DNA of 64,000 bases, from assembly GCA_036346375.1 (NCBI GenBank), contig CM070500.1, positions 83,556,437-83,620,436 of the forward strand. Direction: 5' to 3'. A program made the position numbers and the translations under genes. The stretch is from Guadua angustifolia (lineage: Eukaryota; Streptophyta; Magnoliopsida; Poales; Poaceae). Shown here piece after piece: positions 35,591-47,538 of the stretch (position 1 is its first letter; the number at the start of each line of letters is the position of its first letter). The notes beneath the pieces were generated by a model. That model was not told the origin of the DNA. It worked only from the letters and a program-made list of their open reading frames with translations, and ran no database searches.

Positions 35591-35708
35591 TATACATAGA
35601 GGAGGTTAGCTTCTATAATCCTATAAAATTTGAAGATCAAACTCGATCGTATTTGAGTTTGGTCTTCAAATTTTATAGAATTGTATAAGCTAACCTCCCC
35701 TATGTATA
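35591..35708. repeat. Foldback element with arms of about 55 bp
   Basis: The left arm from 35591 (tatacatagaggaggttagc) and the right arm ending 35708 (taacctcccctatgtata) are reverse complements with few mismatches, including 'ataaaatttgaaga' and 'tcttcaaattttat'. The loop is about 10 bases around 'gatcgtat'. The structure is a near-perfect hairpin, consistent with a foldback/MITE remnant or a small-RNA precursor. Confidence 0.85.
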
Positions 35709-35783
35709 GTAATTTTGTGAGAATTATTGAATACTTTTACATATAATTTTCATAGAGTTTACACGATAAGGGTATATATAAGG

Positions 35784-36480
35784 CACTACTACAGAATGAT
35801 ATAACACTATCTCTTCATCTGGGTTGTTTTTCAACTTTTCAGGAAAAAACGATAATAATATATGATTCGACATGAGTAAAAAATATGGTACAAAACATCA
35901 TTATCGGTCTGACCATAAAACCGATAGTGATGACCATCGTCATCACTATCTCAGAACCGGTAGTGATACATATAATATCACTATCGGTTCGACCACAGAA
36001 TCGATAATTATTATGATCATCACGATCGGTTTTTGAAGTTAGAATCGATCGGGATAGTAATACCAAACTCTTTCCCCAGCTTCTCCTCCCGATGCATTCA
36101 AATACCACCAAAAGCCGAGGCGTTCACCTCGCTCTTGACCTCTCGCTTCCCCTCCATTCTATAAAAAGAGTTCTCTCCTTGCCACATCCTGCCCCTCGCC
36201 TCTCCTCGCCCGCATTGTGCCCCTCGGCCTCCCGACTCTCATAGTGCTTGCATCGTCCCCACCTCCCTGGCTCCCATGGCGTGCTCATGGGCGCCATGAC
36301 CGCTCGTCGTCAATATTGCCATGCTCATCGTCGAGATATTGTACAAGAACCAGCCATTATTTAGCGGACTCACTCGATCGTGTACTGCACTTCTCGGAAC
36401 AACGTCTACGACAGAGAAACAATCAAACAAGTGCTAATTCACTGCACATTATAGATTTTACTATCCATCACTATAAATTT
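35784..36480 (+). mobile_element. Orphan CACTA 5' end
   Basis: CACTACTACAGAATGATA begins at 35784 after AGG. Subterminal inverted units follow: 'tatcggtctgaccataaaac' continuing to 'cgatagtgatga', then 'catcactatctcagaaccgg'. A TATA box (tataaaaa, 36160-36167) and a C-rich leader similar in style to the CACTA element at 17-29 kb come next. No transposase and no matching 3' end were found, so this is a truncated or deletion-derivative copy. The right limit is arbitrary. Confidence 0.6.
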
Positions 36481-36839
36481 TACTTTCCATCTATATAGAT
36501 TTTACTATCAATGCATTGTAAGCTTTTACTAGGAAACTGACTACACAAACTGCTGAACCCTCTGCATGTTAATAAAATATATACATACGACAATAAAATT
36601 TATCGATAAAGATAGTAAAATATGTCACAACATAGCAACATAACTATTTATTTCCTTATATCATTTTATTCCTCTATTCGTCAGTAAGCTACTAGTAAAA
36701 ATTATTCGTGAATCAAAGCTACCAATTGAAAGTTATGGCTAAAGCAAATTAAGAAAAAGGTCCTTGTACAAACAAGGAAATTTATTTATTAATTGATTGG
36801 CTGATTGGTTTAGCCAATACATCGAATAGCTAATCCACA

Positions 36840-38970
36840 CATACGCCATTGTGCCCTAGGTGGTTGTACTATATATATATATATCATATACACTGAAGGA
36901 TTAGAAATGGCGATGAGAGGAGGTGAATGATCACATAATAATTTTTCCCCAAAGACTCCAGCCAAAACCATCCAAAACCTCATAAAAGTGAAAGACGAAA
37001 AATCTTCCAAAAAATAGCACAGGGGCGGCACTACCGCACTACAGAGGTTGGTAGTGCCAAGATGAACAGTAATCCCAGTACTGGATATTGTAGCGGTAAT
37101 GATGCACTGCAATAAAAACAGAGATGAACAGGAAAAATCAGCATGACTTCAAAAACGAAAATCGATAAATCTTTTGATCGGCTGATCCAAATTCTGCGAA
37201 ACTTTGTAGAACCCTTCCTACGGATGTCAAGAACCTATTCCAACCTTCAATCACAAGGATTGACATTAAAATTCCAATCTTTTTCCTAATTCAAGGAAGA
37301 ATACACAAAAATAAGTTCAAGAACAAAAACTTAGCCCTAAACTTGCTCGTTGGATTTTGATAAACAAGATGACATTAGATGGGCTCCCACATATCATAGC
37401 AAGCACGAACATGGAAGAAAACACCCTCAAATGACCAAGACCAAGATCTACCTCAAGAACTTCCTTCTCAATTCAAAAAACAGTTTCTAGAAGAAACTTG
37501 GATGATCAAGAAGAATCTTGCCTAGATAATTGAGATAATTTATAGAGGATATAGCTATCAATTATACATCCTTAGGAACACAAGATTAAGTAAGAAAGAA
37601 ACCACAAGAAGAGAGCAAGAGCCAAAAAGAAGAAGATCAAAATCTGAGGCAAAAATTTAAGTAAAGAGATCATTTGTATTCATTTCATGAGGAAAGTTTT
37701 ACAAAGCCTCTCACCTGAGGGCAAACCTTCCAAAAAGCATTTACAAACCCATACAAGAACACAAAATCTTATGAAAAACCTAAAACTCCTAGTGATTTTT
37801 TCTAAAGTCTTAAGTATCTCCTTTGACTACATCTCCTTATATAGTAGAAGCAACCCTAACCCTAAACCTAGATACTACAAGTGGATACCATCCATACTTA
37901 CATGAGCTAACCCGAAACCTAACATTCTTAGCGGGTTTTTCACTCATATAAACATGCTTTTCAAAGCGGCCATTACATTGATGCTAAATCCGCTCTACGA
38001 ACCCAAATTTGTGTCCAACTCCACTTTAAAGTGACTTAAACCACTTAGATAGCCGTCACGGTTTTCCAAACCACCTCAACTGCCGATATTGGATAAATGA
38101 CCAATTTGCTCGATGACCGATCTTCCTTCTCCTAGAAGCATCGCTATGCTTCGCGCTTTCCACATGGCCCCAATGACTTCTAGCCAAACCTCTCGTGTGT
38201 TCAAACTCTCTCAAACCGTCCTCATTTACAAGCGGGCCCAAGTCACTTAGCGCACCACATGTCCTCGACCACTTCACCATGGCGGCACCGGCTTCTTTAA
38301 CTATTCTGGACCTCAAGTCTTCTCTAAGCCTAGTCCCGGTCCATGTTGTTGCCCGCCATGTCCATCACCATTACTTCATGCTTCGATTCCTAGTCTTCCT
38401 GACTTGCAACCACTTTTTGGCCCCAGTCATCTTCCGGCGTACCTTGACCATTCTTGACCTCAGCTCTTCTAGTCTAATTCTAGTCTTGCCTTTGTCTCAC
38501 TATGACCTAGCCCTAGAGTCCTACAACCACAAAGATAAGATACACATCATATAGCACTATTTGCAATAATATGCATTAATCAACAATTAATGCAAACATT
38601 AAGCTCTAGTCATAGTAAAGTTGGCAATACCGCCACCTAAGGCCGGTAGTACTGCACCCCCGACACTACCGCTCCTGAGTCCTGATTGGCTAGTAGTGCT
38701 GCTCGCATTGATCAGCCCTGAGAGATACCTCTCTGGAAAATAACTATCACCATTAGAGGCTAGTAGTACTGCACCCACGATATTACCGCTCCTAGATGGC
38801 TGGTAGTGCCGCCCTTGTCTAACCTCAGAGAAAACACATCTTAGTAAAATGACCACCACTCCCAAGGCCGGTAGCTCCACAGGGCCAGCACTACCGCCAA
38901 CTCAGGTCGGTAGTGTCATCTGACCGGCACTACCGCTCCTACATGGCCGGTAGTGCTGCTCTTGATCTGA
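36840..38970. repeat. Degenerate retrotransposon-like repeat with inverted 'ggcactaccgc' motifs
   Basis: Motifs 'ggcactaccgc' and 'gcggtagtgcc' recur in both orientations at 37024-37060 and at least ten times at 38635-38960, so both ends of this 2.1-kb block carry them. Between lie purine-rich stretches ('aagaagaagatc'), a 'ccctaaccctaaac' run and C-rich text without a frame longer than 119 codons. Style and context suggest an LTR-type or other non-autonomous element. No polymerase domain is visible, so the class is uncertain. A (TA)n run is at 36870-36884. Confidence 0.45.
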
Positions 38971-40383
38971 CAACACCTTAAATTTCTTCACATTCAAAAT
39001 AGAAATCAAAATAAACTTAAACTTGAGCACCACATGCTCAAAAACAATCAATAACTCATCACCAATAAGAATAGACCTTTGTGTACGGTCTTTCATAACA
39101 AAGTTATAATGATTCGGATACATGCATGTACCTACTACACTACCTACCTAGTTGGGGTAATTTTGATCATATCAGCTGATGAGCTGATCACACTGATGAT
39201 CGTATCTACCATGGTTCAAAAGGAGATCGATCGATCAGATGTGTCCAAAAGACCAAGAATAATGTTTGGCTTTACAAAAGGTAGTCTTTTACATCAGGTC
39301 AGCCTTTGCCATCGATTGCCAAAACTAAGGAACAGCAGGGGGTACATGAGCTGTTTGGAAACGAAAGAAAAATAGAATTATTTGGGATCGCCGAAAGAAC
39401 AATCAGTTTTTGGGTTCAAAGGTTGCAATCGATGATGGCCCGGGTACGTTGAAACAGATTTGACTTGTCTATCTATTTGGGATACGGGTGTTCCTGCTAG
39501 CTTTTCCCTCTCGTTGTACAACACAGGAATACTGAACACGTGGGCCTGCAAAAATAGCATGCAGAACTGGCACATGAAGAGGAGAGTTCCCTACAAGAAC
39601 ATGCCTAGTCGCAATTGACTTGGCCTAATATATTTCCTATTAACGTCTTCCACATGTATAAAATGTTTTAGGACTTTTTTGAAAGTGGGTATTTCACTAG
39701 ATTATTACAGGAAATTAAATTGTTTATCGTGAATTCTGATGTTCCTATGTACTTCATTTAAAAGACACTATATCTTTTTTGTTGCGTACATATATGATAC
39801 CTCGGCCTAACCTATGTATACATGGGTGGAGCCAGCCTAAGTCTGCCCACTGATATTAGGTTGATATGTGATTTTAGTGATTTTTTCAAAAGATTTTTGT
39901 GGATTTTCATCTCAGGCCTCGGGCTATGGTTTGGATAGTCCACAGCTCAACTCCACCCCTTTATATCTAGCTAGCATAATAGTATGTACTAACTAGAATT
40001 GGTTTGTCATACAGCATGAGACAAGAGTAGGAACCCGGTCCTTCTAACAGATCAAGGGCGAAAATGTGAGCTCTCGGTTAATTAGAACATGGGAATTAAC
40101 TTTCGATGTTTTCGAACACCTGCCACTCGATTTATAATTTAGGCTTGTTTGTTTCAGCTGGAGATTATGAAAAGCAGCTTTTAAAAATCAGAATGCGTTC
40201 GGAGATCAGGGGTGAAAATAAACGCCATGATGGACGTGATGGCACTGTGATGAGACCGGATTATCCTTGAGATAAGAATAAGATAGTACGGTACTGTTGC
40301 TAGCTAGGTCCAGCCATGTCACTCGTAACATCTTCACTGTTTTTTGACCTCAAACGCCAGCTTTCACCAAATTCCTTCGTCCC
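38971..40383. other. Upstream region of the WRKY gene
   Basis: No gene recognised. A fragment at 40141-40205 ('ggcttgtttgtttcagct') resembles the end of a Tourist/hAT-type MITE and lies about 300 bases upstream of the WRKY start. Otherwise mixed intergenic sequence. Confidence 0.4.
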
Positions 40384-40503
40384 TCCTCCTAACTCCATAT
40401 ACGACATCGGTATATCACACCACAACACGCACACACTTGGTAAAGCAAGGCGAGATAGAGAAATAAATAGAAAGAGAAGCTAGAGAGAGAGAGAGAGAGA
40501 GAG
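40384..40503 (+). promoter_or_regulatory. WRKY gene 5' leader and core promoter candidate
   Basis: A weak TATA-like word (catatac, 40397; gtatatc, 40410) is followed by a purine-rich leader ending in an uninterrupted (GA)n run of about 24 bases that reaches the start codon at 40504. GA repeats in leaders bind GAGA-type factors in plants, but a role here is inference. There is no upstream ATG in the 60 bases before the start. Confidence 0.4.
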
Positions 40504-43500
40504 ATGTTCCCATCACCAGGGAGGGCGGTGATGGCGCTGGGCCTCGGCGCCCAGGCCTGCACCGCAACCACCGCCACCGGAGCCATGGCGGCCGCCTCAT
40601 CGTCGTCCGGTGCCTCCACCCCGACCATGACCTTCAGCTTCCAGCCCTCTCCTCCTGCTCCTCCTACGAGCGCTCTCTCCCACCATGGCCTCCTAGGTTA
40701 CAGCACCCTGGTCCTAGACCACCCAACCACCACCTCCTCCTCCTCCTCGCATGCGCCCTCCTCCACTACTATCCCAGCTCCCAACCTCCACCACCTCCAT
40801 GCACCACCCACCATTCCCCATCCTCCAAGGTCATCGCCCCCTCATCCATGGTGAGATCTCTCTCTCTCTCTCTCTCTCGATATCTGATGTTGATCTCTTG
40901 ATCTATATGTGTTTTAGGTCTTGCGAGAAAGGTGATCAAGATAGGCAGAGGGGGAAGGGTGCTGTTATGGGCATAGGGGTGGTCGGAGTTAACAACGCGG
41001 CAGCGGGGGGAAGCGGTGGTGGGCTACATGGGTCGGCGGCGGGGCTGGGGGTCGGCGCGGTGAGGATGAAGAAGGCGGGGGGAGGAGGGAAGGCGCGGAG
41101 GAAGGTGCGGGAGCCGAGGTTCTGCTTCAAGACGATGAGCGACGTCGACGTGCTCGACGACGGCTACAAGTGGCGCAAGTACGGCCAGAAGGTCGTCAAG
41201 AACACGCAGCACCCAAGGTAATATATCTAGAGTCCATCCACATGCATATATACTATACACCGTGCGTTTGCATCTGCACATATCATGTGATTGCATACGT
41301 ATGGATGTATACTTGCACCCACACATTGATTTGTTCCCATCGAATCCATGCATGCGTTTGTAATCGTTGTTAAATGATTTAGTTTGTCTGAATCGGCCGT
41401 GTCTAGATTTTATGATACCGTTTTTTATCCCTTGTAAATTTATGATTTGGGGATATTCATTTTATGAGGAATCAAGGGGTTCGTTCGGAGTGAAGTGATG
41501 TCCAATTTGGAGATTAACTCGAGAGTTACAACTTAATTCATCCACGAAGTTAATAAGAAATGTTTAGTTTCTCCCTAAACAGGTTTTTTTTTTTTTTTTG
41601 GCTAATTCCACTTGGAAAACTTCAGATTTCAGTGTGTTTTCCTTGTTCAATATATAATATTTCAAGCATAAACAGTTTTAGTGAGTGCATTTGAAATAAA
41701 TTCAAATTTTCTTGGAAGTGATCTTTGGTTGTTTTTCAGCTTAAAACAAACATGAACTTCGAAACAATCGCAATAGCACACCCTTTTAAAGTGATTTTTA
41801 AAATGAAACTTTACATATGACTCTATGATTGGTGTTACATTAAACAACACTAATACACGATAAAATACTTTAATAAATTATAATTACGCCTTTTTTCTCT
41901 TACTACTAGCTAGGGAGATAAGCTGCTAGCAGCTAGGGTTAGCTTAAGTAATACATGTGAACTAACCTTCTTCGTCATGGGTAATTGTGTTGTTTATTGC
42001 TATGTTAATATTCCGCTAGTTCTTCTTAATAACAATAATTGTCAATTAGAAAAACACTACTGTGCTTTACCAGAAGGTATGCATATATCCTAACAGTGTA
42101 TAATAACTAATAAATAGTCTATATTAATTATTTGATTATTGGTAGCATATTTGTGATCTTTTTAATGTTAGTTTTGAATACTCTATCATCAGTTTTCTTG
42201 ACATGAATATGCTTGCTGATGTTCATATTTGCTTCTCATATGCTGTAAAAGTTTAGCTTTCTGTACGTATATATATATGATATTTACGTATAGGATTTCA
42301 TTAGGTTAGTTAACCTTGCTTTTAGATGTCTAAATACATAATGAACAATTCTCCATTCAACTGTATTCAGTTTAGATCAAAGTTTATGCACGCTAACAAG
42401 TACTCATTTGTGAGCTAAAAGCCTTAGAGGATTTACCAAAGTTCCTATTTCTTAGCCATACTTTCTGGTTTCTGTACATATGTTGCTACTATAGAGTTTA
42501 GACAAGCATCATTAAAAAAAAAAAATTACAAGATACAAATTTTCGCCATTTTCTGCTTAAGGTGATATGAAATGGATGCATGGTTGACTTCAACATGCAT
42601 TAACTGTTAGAGATCGGAAGCTATGTACTTGTGTCTTTTCAACATTGATAAAATTATGATAATCTTATATAAGGTCTTTTCAACATTGATAAAATTGTGA
42701 TAATCTTATATATGTTTCACCAAACAAATTCAAACTTGCACGTCCAATTCATAGTGACAAATTGTCATGCTTTGATATATATTTAGTTTTCACATGTATT
42801 TATTTAGGCCAATGCATCAAACCGATGACAAATGCATCGTTTGACATCAAAAAAGGAAGGGAAAAGCGCTAGCTATGCTGGCACAAAATAAAATTACCCA
42901 TACTTCAAAATAGATGTGGTTATATTGCCGGTTTTTTTATAGACACCAAATGATATCAGATTGTGGTTTAACCATGACGTATGATTGTACATATTCTAAT
43001 TGTCCACTTAATATATTTTTCTCGGAAAGTGGGAAAATGGACATAATTCCGTTCTCATTGCAAAATGATTGTATTCACAAATTTGTTTGGTTATTCGCTA
43101 TATTACATTAATTTTATTTTGTCTACAGGTCTAGTTAATATCATTTAAAAAGGTGTCGATATCTAATTTTTGATATAATGAGAATTTTATAAATGTGAAA
43201 CTTTTTGGAATAAGATAATAATTTAAGTTATCTTATTTTCAAAAATCTTCGGTATTAGATAATATTTTGTTAACCTCTTAACAATTAAATATCGGTCTTG
43301 AGGTGAATTTTCTGTGCTACATTTATAGTCCAAATGAGTTTGACTATAAATTGACTGTTGGGGATGAATTTAAAGAATTTAAAGATATATAAGTAAAATA
43401 GTTCTTTTGATACCAGTTAATTGTAAATTATTTTAGATTTTATACAATCAAATTTTGATCTGGATTATGGTTGTTATGGGTTTGAATTTATCAGTGATTT

Positions 43501-46500
43501 TTCTAGTGTATGTTAGTGCAAAATTTTATTATAAAGAAAGAAGAAATGAAAAGTTAAGAGACTTCTCAAACAGAAACTCAATTTATATACAATTCAGTGC
43601 GCTTTTGCAAGTAGGAAACCAGAGTGAATTCTCACATACTTTTCTACACACCTACAGTGAACTTTTCCTAAAGTGCTAGTCATTGGATCTCAAAGGAAAA
43701 AGCGTTTGCAAAGCGGATCCTAAGATGACTTTGTTGTGTCTGGTCCCCTGCCAGTCCATGCCTCCTAATCATGCCATATTTGGGGTTTAAAGCCTGTTTT
43801 AACTTTTGAAAAAGCCACTGTATCCTCCAAATAGTTTAGCTTTTAAGCGGTTTTTGTATAAGTTAGAAAACCCATATAACTAACAAATACTAAAAGCTAG
43901 ATAAGATCTACTTTTACAGCTTATTGCTTGAGAAAAATTATTTATTTGTCAAATGGCCTCTTTTAGAAAGTTACAGCAACATTTTAGCTCTAAAAGCTCG
44001 CAAGCAAGCCCTTAAACTCAACCTTAGTGTGTATTCTTCTCTATATATATCAAAAGATGTATAGCTCCAGCAAGCAAGCCCTTAAACTCGTACAAAAACT
44101 CAAACATGTTCCTGTTCCATTGTTTTTACTACTTGCCTGCTTGCTATTCTAAGATCTTCTTTTTAACGAAAATTATTATAAGATCTTTGTTCTTCAATTC
44201 CTTGTGACTTTCAATTCGTTATATATGTTTCAAGCATCAGTTGCTTATTTCTTCATTAATTTGCAAGACACAACTTTCTTCAACTAGATAGGACACGCTA
44301 ACCTTACTTTGTTTTCCTTGTACAAAAGCTCGATTAGTCAATCTGTTTTTGATGGACGATTAGTCCATTTCATGTATAGGACCTCGAGCCCCGGTGCAGA
44401 CAATGACGCACATCCTAACTACTACTGCTAGCAGTAGGTCAGATGCTCATTGCACATCTAACAGTTCCACTAACGTCCACTCATCCATTTGTAGAAAACA
44501 ACTATCTATTACAACAACCAAAAAAAAAAGAACTTCTTTTCTATCATAATACTAGCTAATAAGCAGATTTCATATGAATCAGTATTAAATATAACATAGT
44601 AATCCCAAAAGAAATTCTTTGAGTTAGACACGTAATCTCAAGTACTAGCTAGAAATGACATGACATGATCTATATCTTCAGCTCGGCGACCAGATCAAAC
44701 CCACGTAGGAGCATGTGTGTCTACACGTGAACGGACAGGGGTTTTACGAGAGATCCGGACCATTATTTTTCGATCCTACGGTTGATGCCACGATCGCTAA
44801 AGTTGTAGCATGGCGTCTCGGTTGAAAGCTGGACCCACACACCAGACACGGGCCCAGCGTCCAGTCCAATCTGATTAGCCCCGTGCAATGATACCACTCG
44901 GAAAACCCTCCCAGCCCCTGGCGTAGCGGCATCTGGCTCTCACCACTATAATTAATATGCGCGACTTTTCCAATCGGCTGGCAAAACATCGGCGACGTTA
45001 GCGTTATCCCGATCACCATCAGACGGCTTTGATCGCGTGTGTTTAACTTTAATCACATTTTGCTACTGTACTAAGCAGTTGGCGTCCCTACCCTTGCCAC
45101 TTAACCGATTATTTACTTGGCGTGTGATGTTTCGGACAACAGAACTCCCTAAGTCCAAGTCTATATAGCGTATTATTAAAATAATCTTGTATATAGGTAT
45201 AAGGTGAACTTCATATTATAATACAAATTAATGTGATGCTCTCTTTATACTCTAAGACTATTCCTAGTACTAGTTTCATTTGAGTTTCAATATTATTAAA
45301 TGTTATGCCACATAAGCAAAAATAATAACATGACAAGAAATTAATGATGAAAGAGATAAGGAGAGTTTCATTTAGATGAGAGGAGTTTCATCTAGATGAA
45401 ACCTGAGATACACATTTACCTAAACAAAGATGATATGGTAGTATTGGAAACAGTACAATAAAACTGTGCATTGGGAATAGCCTAATATATAGCTAGATTT
45501 ATTTGATATTCTTTATATGCTTGTATCAAATGTAGTGCTTAGAGATAATAATTAAGAGTAATCTAATTATTTTTAATATACAATTAAAACACGCTGTATA
45601 AACCTAGGCAAAGGAGTATATGTATGATTTGCTGTGGAGGGGAATCTTTACTGTTTGGTAAAGTGACATGGGATGATGATGAAAAGGTGGATTTGAGCTT
45701 TGCAAAGGGCCCAAGTTTTTTGTACCCTGTAATTATTACCACATCTTTCTCAATATATGCCCCTTCTGCTCGGATGAAGAATGATGCTACCTGGGTAACA
45801 TGGAATATTATCATCTCTCCATATATTTTATTTCCTTGTCGATGTGTCAGGCCATCATGATTGAGAATGTCCAAGATCGGTGTACTTCGCCTACTACCTC
45901 CGTATATATTCACGGGGAAAAACTGGGTACGATTAGAACAGAGTAGTTTCACTACTAGTCCAGCTGTAAAAAAAACACGACGAGTCTAGACTCTTGGACT
46001 GTTAGTAGGTAGGAATTGAAATTATTACCTGTCTACGTTCGCGTGCCTTTTTTTTTTCAAATTTAGACTTCGACTGTGCATGGGAAGGAATTGTAATCAT
46101 TGCTTATCTAGGTTTACGTGCATTTCTTTTTAGATTTAGTATTTATTTATGTATTTATAAATTTAACCCTCTTTCGATCTCGTCGCTGGGGCAAGGTAGC
46201 AGAGCGTAGGCCATACGGTGCTTTCACGGTTGGTCGAGCTCCTGAGATACCGACGAGCTTTCGTGCTCTACGAATGTGACAGAGAATAGTTGTTGTTACC
46301 TACGGCTAAATTTGCGAGCAGAGAGTTAGATCATTAAAAGGAAGTCCGACAGGTAGGTAACAGATGATTTTGAAGGAATTCTCTATCTAGCTAGTCTATT
46401 TTGACCTCTGTATGTGTATCTGCGTGTGTCAGATGTTGTCCATACTACTAGCGACGTTGCCGGAAAAAAATTTCTGATTATTAGTACGTCCAACAGTGCT

Positions 46501-46958
46501 TATCAAAGCGACGCTTCATAGGAATTTATGACTGCTTTGTGTTTTGTCGTATAGAATCAGCAGTTTGGTGATTGAGCAGTACGCGCTCGCAGAAGTACCA
46601 GCGAGACAAATGACAGAGATCTAAGCGCTCGGGGTTCGTTAATAATGGCGTTTGGTGTGCCATTGGATTGAGCAACCTAACCTAACCAAGCAAAAAAGAA
46701 ACCCTAATCGATCGATTAATCAGCCTCATGTATTCCTTTGGGCTTAATTACCTAATGATTTGCTTGTGTGTGTGTGTGTTGATCAGGAGCTACTACCGGT
46801 GCACGCAGGACAACTGCCGGGTGAAGAAGCGGGTGGAGCGGCTGGCGGAGGACCCCCGCATGGTGATCACCACCTACGAGGGCCGCCACGTCCACTCGCC
46901 CTCCCGCGACGACGACGACGCCGCGCGCGCCAACGCCGAGATGAACTTCATATGGTAG
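40504..46958 (+). CDS. WRKY transcription factor, group IIc, AtWRKY13-like; exons 40504-40850, 40918-41217, 46787-46958
   Basis: A nuclear DNA-binding regulator that recognises W-box (TTGAC) promoters. Splicing at GT/AG sites gives 819 nt, exactly 273 codons (272 aa plus stop), which supports the model. Residues 1-115 are Ala/Ser/Pro/His-rich and low complexity. Basic clusters follow (MKK 166-168, ARRK about 175-178), a likely nuclear signal. WRKYGQK is at 201-207. The zinc finger is C221-X4-C226-X23-H250-X-H252, which with a single WRKY domain means group IIc. The intron splits the Arg codon before SYYRC, as usual in group II. The end, NFIW, and the KVREPRFCFKT/NTQHPR blocks match AtWRKY13, which promotes lignin-rich stem sclerenchyma. 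Orthology is inferred. Intron 1 is 67 bp; intron 2 is 5,569 bp and holds a MITE. No lesions. Confidence 0.93.
40857..40878 (+). repeat. (TC)n microsatellite in WRKY intron 1
   Basis: Eleven TC units occupy a third of the 67-bp intron, opposite in purine polarity to the (GA)n run in the leader at 40480-40503. The two tracts could pair in the pre-mRNA. Confidence 0.85.
42632..42711. repeat. 42-bp tandem duplication in WRKY intron 2
   Basis: 'gtcttttcaacattgataaa' plus following bases occur at 42632 and 42674 with a single visible difference (attatga versus attgtga). A recent local duplication. Confidence 0.85.
45256..45482. mobile_element. Tourist-like (PIF/Harbinger) MITE in WRKY intron 2
   Basis: 227 bp with terminal inverted repeats GACTATTCC (left) and GGAATAGCC (right), flanked by TAA on both sides (45253-45255 and 45483-45485), the target preference of PIF/Harbinger elements. 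The interior is AT-rich with no coding sequence. It lies about 1.3 kb before exon 3. Confidence 0.75.
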
Positions 46959-47197
46959 CTACGCCGCGGCCTGATCCGTTGCTGGCGCCGTCGACGGACG
47001 CCGCTCGCCGGCCGGGTTCAGGCTAAAAATATTCGTGCGTGCGTCGGTGTGTACGTCCTGATGATCGATCAGATTCCAGGCTCGGTCGCGTCTGGCTGTG
47101 CATCGCAATGTCGTCGTGACGTTGCGTGCGTGCGTGCAGTGTGCGTTATTACTATATAGATAGGCTGGTGATAATAGCAGTACCGAGTAAGTAGAGT

Positions 47198-47203
47198 AAT
47201 AAA
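47198..47203 (+). terminator. WRKY gene poly(A) signal
   Basis: AATAAA, 240 bases after the stop codon, in AT-rich sequence. It is the first canonical signal downstream. Confidence 0.6.
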
Positions 47204-47224
47204 GGGGGTGACTTTAATTTGGTG

Positions 47225-47526
47225 AAATCGTCGCTTTTCTAGTTAGTAACAAATTTAGGCATCTTGTGAACAAAAGTACAAAAATAGCTTCATTTCTGAT
47301 CATGAAAGCGTTGAAAGATAACATAGTGTCCTCTTTCATAGCATCGTGATGGCTTTGACGACTACACTCCCAGAGTGTGGTAGCTCCTTTCGTGGCAGAG
47401 TACGGAAGGTGATATGTGTTATCTTCGACACTTCTATCATAAGAAATGAAGTTATTTTTGTAATTTTGCTCATAAGACTGTCAGATTTGTGAAAAAAAAA
47501 GCTACTAGACTAGAAAAGCGGTCATT
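47225..47526. mobile_element. MITE with 12-bp target duplication, just after the WRKY poly(A) signal
   Basis: 302 bp. Terminal regions are inverted: 'cgcttttctagttagtaac' on the left, 'gctactagactagaaaagcg' on the right, with similarity continuing about 100 bases inward ('tacaaaaatagcttcatttc' and its complement-like partner). TTTAATTTGGTG flanks both ends (47213-47224 and 47527-47538). A long duplication fits Mutator-like elements (9-11 bp usual), though 12 is slightly long. No coding sequence. Confidence 0.75.
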
Positions 47527-47538
47527 TTTAATTTGGTG

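Noticed and set aside
40936..41353. Minus-strand frames across WRKY exon 2
   Set aside because: Shadows of the GC-rich WRKY coding exon on the opposite strand.
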